Positions 23,907-30,899 of a stretch of DNA of 57,232 nt are shown here, one piece after another. The DNA lies in contig CAZLPS010000019.1 in NCBI GenBank assembly GCA_964561455.1, forward strand, positions 1 through 57,232, in the 5' to 3' direction. The position numbers and the translations under genes are program-made. The DNA is from JABDGR01 sp964561455. Lineage in GTDB: Bacteria > Verrucomicrobiota > Verrucomicrobiia > Opitutales > JABDGR01. The notes beneath the pieces were generated by a model. It was not told where the DNA came from. It ran no database searches and saw only the letters and a list, made by a program, of their open reading frames with translations. How positions within the stretch are numbered: position 1 is the first letter of the stretch; each line of letters begins with the position of its first letter.

Positions 23907-25672
23907 GGGCTGGCACCACTCGCAAGGGAAATGAGGTCGTCGGCGGTTTTATTCAGGTCAGAGATGATTTTGGCGCGGGAGCCGCCGAGGTCGCCGCCGA
24001 GGGTGGAGCGCAACTGCACCGCAACGTTGTTTAATTGATTGAGGGCGGTGCGCAGATAAGTGGGGGTGGCTGAATTCGCCCCGCGCACCGCTCCCACATA
24101 AGGTTGAAGCTTGGTGATGAGATCGCCAATAGTGGTGTCCTGAATGGACCCAAGCGCATCCATTTCCGGATGATTCGCGGAGTAGGTCAGGGCATCGGTC
24201 AAATCCCGGTCAACCTGGGCATAATCGGCCTGAATCAGGTCGCTGACGGCCTTCTGGCCTGGGAGCAAATTGGACTGAAAATTGTTAACCCCGGTTTGCA
24301 AATTGGTCCGGATAACGGCCAAACGGGATTGTGGAGCATTCACTGCCATGGCCGGACCGCGCGCAGCCGTACCGCGGGTTGCGGGCGCCCGGGCGCCGGT
24401 ACCGCGGGCGGGGGCGGTGGGGATGGAGTAGTCGGTGATGGCTTGGACGCTGGCCGGCGTCGTCTCAAAATATTCCGTGTCGTCGGTTTGGCCGTTGATC
24501 TCGGCGTTGACGAACACGAGGTCGTCATTCAATTCATCGTGGGTAAAGCTCTTGCGGATTTTGGTGATGAACTGCCCTTGCGCGACGCTGCCCTTGAGGA
24601 GCTTGAGTTTGTCCATTTGGTCCAAAGTGGGCTGGGGAACGCGGCGATCGAAGGGCTGGGTTCCCGAGAGGGTATCAATGTCCTTGGCGGTAATTTTCTT
24701 GGCCCACATCAGGCTCGCGGGGGTATGGCCGGCCAGGCGAAGGGAGCCGGCCATGCGGGCATAATCGCTGGCCAGACCACCGACAACTTTGTTCCAGGCA
24801 AATTCCTGGTCGGTGACCAGACTGCCGCGTTCGAGGGCCAGGGCACTCGTCCACATGGGGACGTAAGTGTATTGGTAGGAGAACTCGCCGCCCAGATCCA
24901 CCTTGTGGTTGGTCTGAATATAGAAGAGGGCATCCGTCGAGGTGGTGACGTTGAGTTGGGTTAAATGCATCGGATAGACAATCTGGTCGCTGGTGAACGT
25001 GAACCGCGTGGGGGTGACCTGGCCTTCGAATGTACCATCGGGCTTGGCCTTCATTTGCTTGGTGTCAATTTTGGCCACGACAAAGAGCCATTTCTTTTGA
25101 ATATAGTGGTTGAGGGTGGCTTCGTCGCCGCTATAGGCGTAATTGTTATCTTTCAGCCAGGAAGTCAGGTCGTCGGCCTTGTCGGCGGCGATAATCTTAT
25201 AGTCCAGCGTGCCGACGATGCCGGATTCAAGCACTTGCACCGGAGGCGGCCCCCCGGGGGCGCCCCCACCGCCGCGCCGGCCACCGGCGGCGCCCGCGGC
25301 ACCGCCGCGACCACCACCAAATCCCGGGGAAAGGTATTTGTTGTTGTCCTGCGGCAAAAGCGTGGTGAAGACATTTAATTCGGCGAAAAAGTCACGAGGC
25401 ATTTCGTCGAGCCGCGGGCGGCTGGGCACCGGCAGCAACATGCCAAAGTCCACGGCATTGCCCGAAAATTGGGATTGAACGGTGTAGCTTTCTTCATGGC
25501 GGACGTCATCAAAGGTGATGAACACCGTCTGGCCGGGCTGGGTGATGGTGCGACCGACGGGGCCGAAGAATCCGCCGCAGGCGTCAACGCGGGTTGGGGC
25601 GGCGAGAAGCGCGAGGGCCACTGCCGGCAGGATGGCAGCAGCCAAAGGAAAACGGGCGATGCGGAAGTTCAT
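23903..25672 (-). CDS. DUF2330 exported protein with C-terminal helical domain
   Basis: The 589-residue protein has a signal peptide (MNFRIARFPLAAAILPAVALALLAAPTRVDA) followed by the DUF2330 signature CGGFFGPVGRTITQPGQTV and FGMLLPVPSRP. A Gly/Arg-rich insert lies near residues 115-145. From about residue 440 to the end is the helical domain shared with the two genes downstream (TYSANHPEMDALG; LGGDLGGSRAKIISDLNKTA). An Arg/Ala-rich linker (PAARGTGARAPATRG-type) separates the two parts. It is the first gene of the five-gene run and overlaps the cytochrome gene by 4 bases. The function of DUF2330 is unknown; the fusion ties it to the helical family of this locus. Confidence 0.82.
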   Translation of the reverse strand: MNFRIARFPLAAAILPAVALALLAAPTRVDACGGFFGPVGRTITQPGQTVFITFDDVRHEESYTVQSQFSGNAVDFGMLLPVPSRPRLDEMPRDFFAELNVFTTLLPQDNNKYLSPGFGGGRGGAAGAAGGRRGGGGAPGGPPPVQVLESGIVGTLDYKIIAADKADDLTSWLKDNNYAYSGDEATLNHYIQKKWLFVVAKIDTKQMKAKPDGTFEGQVTPTRFTFTSDQIVYPMHLTQLNVTTSTDALFYIQTNHKVDLGGEFSYQYTYVPMWTSALALERGSLVTDQEFAWNKVVGGLASDYARMAGSLRLAGHTPASLMWAKKITAKDIDTLSGTQPFDRRVPQPTLDQMDKLKLLKGSVAQGQFITKIRKSFTHDELNDDLVFVNAEINGQTDDTEYFETTPASVQAITDYSIPTAPARGTGARAPATRGTAARGPAMAVNAPQSRLAVIRTNLQTGVNNFQSNLLPGQKAVSDLIQADYAQVDRDLTDALTYSANHPEMDALGSIQDTTIGDLITKLQPYVGAVRGANSATPTYLRTALNQLNNVAVQLRSTLGGDLGGSRAKIISDLNKTADDLISLASGASP

Positions 25673-26118
25673 ATTCTTACCTTGGTGGGTTGGGGATTGA
25701 AAGACCGATTGAATTATTCAATAGCTAACAACCGTTGGCAGGGAAACCGAACAAAGAATAATTTCGCATGATTGGCGCGTGGCCCCGGGGGAATTGGAAA
25801 AGGCAGATAGCTCATCCATCGCTCCATGACAGACAATACCCATTGAGGGGACATCCGCAAGGCGCAAGGATAAGGTGAGCGCCAATGGCATTCACCTGCC
25901 ATCAACCATGCAACCCGCGAATGGGCAATAGCTTAGAGCGTTTCGGCTTTGCCAACCGATATCGCGGCGCAGCGCAAGCGCTGGCCCTACCAGCGTACCT
26001 GGGGGTGCTCGTAGGGCTCGCGCTTGCGCGAAGCCTTCTTGGTTGGGTGATCGGATAATTCGAAAACGCACCAGGCAAAAATCAGGAAAACGCCCGGCTG
26101 CGATTTCGACCCTGTGGA
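25673..26118. other. Intergenic region upstream of the five-gene exported-protein run
   Basis: No gene is supported. The left half should carry the promoter of the minus-strand run that starts at 25672; I cannot place its boxes. The right part holds an imperfect inverted repeat: 25972-25990 pairs with the core of the 27-bp repeat at 26009-26035 with about two mismatches. Confidence 0.5.
26009..26035 (+). repeat. 27-bp dispersed repeat, left copy
   Basis: These 27 bases recur exactly and in the same orientation at 28716-28742. The core GCTCGCGCTTGCGCGAAGC is nearly palindromic. The two copies bracket the beta-propeller and acetylesterase-like genes. The left copy also has a degenerate inverted partner at 25972-25990. 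Confidence 0.75.
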
Positions 26119-26160
26119 CATAAAAATGCGCGGCGCGCTGGTATCAGCACGCCGCGCATT
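26119..26160 (-). terminator. Rho-independent terminator of the beta-propeller gene
   Basis: AATGCGCGGCG (26125-26135) pairs exactly with CGCCGCGCATT (26150-26160). Four further pairs (GCTG/CAGC) extend the stem around a GTAT loop with one internal mismatch. Read on the minus strand, the hairpin is followed by ATTTTTAT. It starts 16 bases after the stop of the gene at 26176-27408. Confidence 0.85.
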
Positions 26161-26175
26161 TGGAAATCAATTCTC

Positions 26176-27408
26176 TTACCGGCCGACAAAGATCACATCC
26201 AACAACTGCGGGCCAGCAGGGCCACGGCCGCCACCAGCGCGACCGCCGCCGGCCCGGCCACCACGGCCGCTCGCGGCGTCCGACGCCACAGCACCGGCGG
26301 AACCGGCGGGCGCAGAAGCAGCAGCTGGTGCGGCGGAAGCCGCAGGAGCAGAGGCTGAACCGCTGGCCGCGGCCGCTGCGGGAGCAGGAGCCGCTTCCTG
26401 GGTAATCACAATAATGTGGTCAAGTTTTGCATCCAAGGTGCAGGTCTTGGCGCCGGATTTGGTTTCGACGTTATCTTCCACAACAAACTCCGTCGGGCTC
26501 TTTTCTTTAATAATGGTCAGCGCACCGGTATTCTTGCCGTTATTGCCGGTGGAACTGAAGGCTTCCATGGTGTTGGGATTGAAGCCACCACCGTCGCTGC
26601 CGCCCGCGAGCGGCAGGGTGGTGATGATTTTGCCGTCCACGGAACTGAGGATTACACAAGTCGGCCCAGCGCCACTCGCACCACCGCGGCACATGGCGAA
26701 GAGAATATGATTTTTGGCATCAATCGCCAATCCGGCCGCGCTCGTGGCACCTCCCAAGTCATAATGCCCGGTTACTTCGAGCGTCTTGGCATCCACCACG
26801 GCGACCACGGTCGAACAGTCAAAGAACAAATGCCCTTCACCGTCCGAGGCCCCTTGCTCGACGGCGGCGTTGGCCCCATTGGGCCCAATGGCAGCGACGG
26901 ATTTGACGACCGACCCATCCTTCGAGTCAATCACGAGCAGATTGGGCGCGTTGTGGCTGAGAATCAAAAAGTGATGGTTCTGGGCGTCAAAGATATAGCC
27001 ATCTGCCCCACGGGCCGGAATAGTCTTAATCACTTCGAGCGTCTTGGTATTGAAAAACACCGCATTGGTGCCAGAAACGAGACCCGTGTGGTTTTCCGGG
27101 TCAACGGCCACACCATGGCCTGACGCATTGGGCAATGTTCCCACTTCCTTATAGGTGTCGAGGTCGAACACATGGACCGTGCTTCCGCTGGCGACATAGA
27201 CCCGGCGATTGACGCTGTCCGCAGTAACATAATCCAGCCCACCCGTGGAGGGAACTTGGGTGGTTTTGAGAATTTTGTAGGGCTTGTCCGCCGCGGCCGG
27301 AGCCGCGGGGGCGGTGGCAGCGGTGACGATGGAAGAGAGGGCGATCAACGCAGTGCAACTGGCTGCGGCGGCAAGGCAAGAACGGGAAGCAGGGGGAAAT
27401 GATTTCAT
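26176..27408 (-). CDS. Exported YncE-like beta-propeller protein with RG-rich tail
   Basis: The 410-residue protein has a signal peptide (MKSFPPASRSCLAAAASCTALIALSSIVTA). Residues 45-330 form repeated propeller blades with YVTN-type motifs such as NRRVYVASGSTVHVFDLDT and HHFLILSHNAPNLLVIDS. The last ~75 residues are an Ala/Ser/Pro low-complexity stretch followed by a Gly/Arg run (GRGGRAGGGRAGGGRG) and a short hydrophobic end (LLDVIFVGR). Proteins of this kind are periplasmic and often of unknown ligand. It follows the acetylesterase-like gene by 75 bases on the same strand and ends at a strong terminator. Confidence 0.82.
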   Translation of the reverse strand: MKSFPPASRSCLAAAASCTALIALSSIVTAATAPAAPAAADKPYKILKTTQVPSTGGLDYVTADSVNRRVYVASGSTVHVFDLDTYKEVGTLPNASGHGVAVDPENHTGLVSGTNAVFFNTKTLEVIKTIPARGADGYIFDAQNHHFLILSHNAPNLLVIDSKDGSVVKSVAAIGPNGANAAVEQGASDGEGHLFFDCSTVVAVVDAKTLEVTGHYDLGGATSAAGLAIDAKNHILFAMCRGGASGAGPTCVILSSVDGKIITTLPLAGGSDGGGFNPNTMEAFSSTGNNGKNTGALTIIKEKSPTEFVVEDNVETKSGAKTCTLDAKLDHIIVITQEAAPAPAAAAASGSASAPAASAAPAAASAPAGSAGAVASDAASGRGGRAGGGRAGGGRGPAGPQLLDVIFVGR

Positions 27409-27483
27409 AGGGGGTGGGACTGTAACAGTTCGAGGGTTACCGAAAGATTACGCGGATCTACCTCATCAATTCCGCTGGAGCGA

Positions 27484-28692
27484 CTAATTACCCTGACCGC
27501 TCCCCGCACTGGCGGACGCCGGAGCCGTTGAGCCCGCCGGCTTGGCGGAACCGGCCGCCGATTGACTGCCACCAGTTGCCGCAGGCTTCGCGGGTGCCGG
27601 CTTGTAGGTTGGAATCGCCTTGCCCTTGTCATTGAGGGCATCCGTCAACACCTTGATATTCATGGACTTGATGCCGGCGACGAACATCTCGGCGTTGAGA
27701 ATGGCCCCCTGGGTGGTGTTATGCAGGCCGTCCGAACTCAAGGGCAGGACGGCGTCCATCCCCATCTGGTCGTAACGTTCATCAATGATTTCGGTATGGT
27801 CGAGGTAGGGAATTTTCAGCTCGTCGGCGATGACCTTTTGGACGGCGGAATTATCGCCCGGCGAGTGGCGTAATACTCCGTTCATCCACAGGTTCGCCCG
27901 ATTATAAGGCGTGGCGGACATGATGTAGGGATTCGCGCCCTTGGCCTTTACGTCGGCGAGGTAGGTTCGCAAATACCATCCCAGCGTGTGCACCACTTCG
28001 ACGCTTCCGTCGGCACGGGTGACTTCCTGAGTCTTGTCTCCGTCCCCGGCAATCGCGGCCCGCCCGTTGTTATTGTTAATGTCACCGCTGTCATTGTGGC
28101 CAAACTGAATCATGACAATGTCGCCAGGTTTGAGCCCCGCGACCAATTTATCCCAATTGCCCTCGTGGTAGAACAAACGAAAGGAGCGACCGCCGATGGA
28201 CGGGTTGACGATGTTGATTTTGTTCGTGTCGAAATAGTCAATGAGCAGGGCGGCCCAGCCGCGCTGGGCATTCGTACCCGTTTGGGCGGTCGAGTCGCCG
28301 GCAATAACCAGCGACGGCAGCTTCGGATCCGCGTTGCTGTAATCTTTCGGAGAAAACGGCAGGGCGTCCCGCGCTATCGTCGCAACCGCGCCGCGTCCCT
28401 GCGGAGCCGCGCCGGAACCTCGCCCGGCCGTACCGGAACCACGGGCTCCCGCCGCCGTTCCGCGTCCTCGCCGCGCGCCCGATGCGGCCGACGCAGAGCC
28501 CGATGCTGCCGAATCTGAAGCCGCCGCCGCGGCAGAAGTTGCCGGGGCCGCCGATGCCGCCAGAGTGGAATGAGCGGGAGGGGCATCTTGAGCTTGGCCG
28601 ACGACGATCGTAAAAGCGGCCAACAGCCCTGCTGCAACCATGGTGGAAAGAGATTTGGGCCAGGAGGTGGAGGACAAGCGGAAATGGGACAT
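27484..28692 (-). CDS. SGNH hydrolase, rhamnogalacturonan acetylesterase-like
   Basis: The 402-residue exported protein carries the SGNH blocks in order: IAGDSTA (nucleophile Ser near residue 132), the GGRSFR block, FGHNDSGD near residue 196 and SSDGLHNT (catalytic Asp/His near 320-323). This order and the GDST form fit carbohydrate-esterase family 12, which removes acetyl groups from pectin-type rhamnogalacturonan. The N terminus has a signal peptide and then an unusual ~60-residue Ala/Ser/Gly/Arg-rich stretch (GRGTAAGARGSGTAGRGSG). The C-terminal ~45 residues are Pro/Ala/Ser/Gly-rich. The exact substrate is inferred. Confidence 0.88.
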   Translation of the reverse strand: MSHFRLSSTSWPKSLSTMVAAGLLAAFTIVVGQAQDAPPAHSTLAASAAPATSAAAAASDSAASGSASAASGARRGRGTAAGARGSGTAGRGSGAAPQGRGAVATIARDALPFSPKDYSNADPKLPSLVIAGDSTAQTGTNAQRGWAALLIDYFDTNKINIVNPSIGGRSFRLFYHEGNWDKLVAGLKPGDIVMIQFGHNDSGDINNNNGRAAIAGDGDKTQEVTRADGSVEVVHTLGWYLRTYLADVKAKGANPYIMSATPYNRANLWMNGVLRHSPGDNSAVQKVIADELKIPYLDHTEIIDERYDQMGMDAVLPLSSDGLHNTTQGAILNAEMFVAGIKSMNIKVLTDALNDKGKAIPTYKPAPAKPAATGGSQSAAGSAKPAGSTAPASASAGSGQGN

Positions 28693-28715
28693 GGGGTAAC
28701 GGGGTTGGGGGGACG

Positions 28716-28742
28716 TCGTAGGGCTCGCGCTTGCGCGAAGCC
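28716..28742 (+). repeat. 27-bp dispersed repeat, right copy
   Basis: This is an exact direct copy of 26009-26035, located 23 bases upstream of the acetylesterase-like start codon. The pair frames the two-gene unit as a 2.7-kb segment. The core is nearly palindromic. Confidence 0.75.
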
Positions 28743-29022
28743 GCTCTTTTCATTCTAAATCGAGGATGAAACTTCCCCGGGAGGTGGTCAAGCGCGGGTA
28801 GACTGGGTTAACAGTGAGTTGGCTCGGGGGTAGCGCTGATCCCGCTTTGAAGGACAGCGCTTTACCGGGATTTCGCTTCGGGCGTCGGACGATGTATATC
28901 GCTACGCCCAAGGCATCGGCATTTTCGGGCGACGATTCAGCCCGCAAGATGCGGGATTGATTAGTTCGGGCGAATTCGCAATAAAATCGGGTTTGGCCGA
29001 GCGTTTGAAAACCCCCCGCGTC
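28743..29022. other. Divergent intergenic region before the ABC transporter block
   Basis: The region separates the minus-strand acetylesterase-like gene from the plus-strand transporter genes, so promoters for both directions should lie here. I see a small perfect hairpin, CCCGCA-AGA-TGCGGG (28941-28955), about 70 bases before the ATG at 29023, but no convincing promoter boxes. A TTG at 28957 could extend the downstream gene by 22 codons; I do not favour it because the lipoprotein signal fits the ATG. Confidence 0.45.
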
Positions 29023-30897
29023 ATGTCCCGCCCTCCCCGCCCCTCCTCATACCCGGGCCGCCGCCACGGCGGCCTAAAGTATTGGCGGGCCGGTTTGACG
29101 CTGGCAGGCCTACTCCTGGCAGGGTGCAAGCCGCCGCCGACGTCGAGCCATGGCGTGAAGCCCGGGCAGGAAGAGGAGGTGGAGGTGTCCAAAACGCCAC
29201 CCGGAAAATACGGCGGCTCGTTCGTGGTGGTGGACGTGGATGAGCCCAAGACCTTTAACTATCTTGTGCCCTCGGACTTAAGTTCAAACCAGGCAGCAAC
29301 CTATTTTCTCAGTCCGCTGGTGAACTATGACCCGATGACGGCCAGCATGATTCCGGCATTGGCGAAGTCCTGGGAAATCGGCGGCGACAATAAGACCTAT
29401 ACCTTTCATTTGCGCAAGGGTGTGCTATGGAGCGATGGCGCGCCATTTAATGCGGACGACGTGGTTTTTACCCTGGACTGCATTTTTGCCCAAACCGTGA
29501 ATCCCAAAACCGGCGAAAAGGAGCCGAAATTCCCCAATGAAATGTACGACCAGTTCTCCTATAATGACGATATTCTGCACTATCGCAAATTGGACGACTA
29601 CACGGTCGAAATCATCACGCCGATGGTTTATTCACCGTTCATCAATGATTTGAACAACATCCTAATCCTGCCGAAGCACAAGTTGGAGTTTTCGCTGAAA
29701 GACGGTTCATTCATGAAGCAATGGTCCACGCAGACGGCGATTGACCACCCGGAGGAATTGGTGGGCACCGGGCCGTTTGTCGTAAAGTCCTACAAGCCAG
29801 CTGAACGCATCGTCTATGCCGCAAACCCCCACTATTGGCGGGCGGACTCCGCCGGCCAGCGTTTGCCTTATGTGGACTATTTCATCATCCAAAAGGTCGC
29901 CACGCCGGAAATTGAAATGATGTTGTTTGCGACCGGACAATCAGATGCCGCTTGGAATCCCGGCATTCCCGGCACGGACCTGGCCTGGGTACGCAAAGGG
30001 GAGAAGATTTACGATTTTTCCATCCATGATATGGGCCCGCTGCCGGATTCCCTGTTCTATTGGTTCAACCTCAATCCGGACAAGAACAAGAGCGGGAAGC
30101 CTTACGTTGAACCTTACAAACTGGCGTGGTTTGCGGACAAGCGCTTCCGTCAGGCGGTGATGTACGGCTTCGATCGCGAGGGCGTTTGCAAAGGCGTTTA
30201 TTTTGGGCTGGCGGAGCCGGAGAAATCGGTCATCAGTCAGGGCAATCCTCACTGGTTTAACCCTGATGTGCGCCAATATGGATACGATCCCGCAAAGTCA
30301 CGGGAGCTACTGCAGGAAGCTGGATTTACCTGGGACGCCGCAGGCGATTTGCAGGATAAGGACGGCCACAAGGTTGAATTCGAACTGACATTGGCGGAAG
30401 GAAGCCGCCGGCTTACCGATCTTTCCACGGCCTTCGAGCAGAATATGAAGGCCTTGGGGATAAAGGTGAAACAAGTTTATGTGGACTTCTCCCTCGTTCT
30501 CCAGAAAACCACCAATACGTTTGATTATGAAATGACCTTCATTGGCTGGGGTTCGCCCCAGGGTGAAACCGACCCTTCCGGCAATAAGAACCTTTTTCGC
30601 AGCAACGGCCAAATGCATCAATGGCACCCAGTGGAAAAGACCCCGGACACCCCTTGGGAAAAGCAAATTGACGACCTGATGAATGATTCCGAGCGCACGT
30701 TTGACCAGGCAGAGCGCAAAAAAATATTTGGCCAAATTCAGGAAATATTTGCTGAGGAGCTCCCACTCCTTTACGTCGTGACCCCGCACCAATACCAGGC
30801 CATCCGCAACAAATGGCAAAATGTGCGCGTGCCTCCCTCGGGACCGATTATTTGGAATCTGGAGGAATTGTGGATTGAGCCGGCGAAACAAAAATAG
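29023..30897 (+). CDS. Peptide-type ABC transporter substrate-binding lipoprotein (family 5)
   Basis: The 624-residue protein starts with an Arg-rich n-region, a hydrophobic core and a lipobox (LAGLLLAGC, Cys near 36), so it is a membrane-anchored lipoprotein. The mature part is a family-5 solute-binding protein: the segments LAKSWEIGGDNKTYTFHLRK, GVLWSDGAPFNADDVVF and GTGPFVVKSYKP are typical of OppA/DppA proteins. At about 590 mature residues it is longer than most. It lies 2 bases upstream of the fused permease, so the two are surely co-transcribed. The ligand is probably an oligopeptide; this is inferred from family and neighbours. Confidence 0.9.
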   Translation: MSRPPRPSSYPGRRHGGLKYWRAGLTLAGLLLAGCKPPPTSSHGVKPGQEEEVEVSKTPPGKYGGSFVVVDVDEPKTFNYLVPSDLSSNQAATYFLSPLVNYDPMTASMIPALAKSWEIGGDNKTYTFHLRKGVLWSDGAPFNADDVVFTLDCIFAQTVNPKTGEKEPKFPNEMYDQFSYNDDILHYRKLDDYTVEIITPMVYSPFINDLNNILILPKHKLEFSLKDGSFMKQWSTQTAIDHPEELVGTGPFVVKSYKPAERIVYAANPHYWRADSAGQRLPYVDYFIIQKVATPEIEMMLFATGQSDAAWNPGIPGTDLAWVRKGEKIYDFSIHDMGPLPDSLFYWFNLNPDKNKSGKPYVEPYKLAWFADKRFRQAVMYGFDREGVCKGVYFGLAEPEKSVISQGNPHWFNPDVRQYGYDPAKSRELLQEAGFTWDAAGDLQDKDGHKVEFELTLAEGSRRLTDLSTAFEQNMKALGIKVKQVYVDFSLVLQKTTNTFDYEMTFIGWGSPQGETDPSGNKNLFRSNGQMHQWHPVEKTPDTPWEKQIDDLMNDSERTFDQAERKKIFGQIQEIFAEELPLLYVVTPHQYQAIRNKWQNVRVPPSGPIIWNLEELWIEPAKQK

Positions 30898-30899
30898 CC

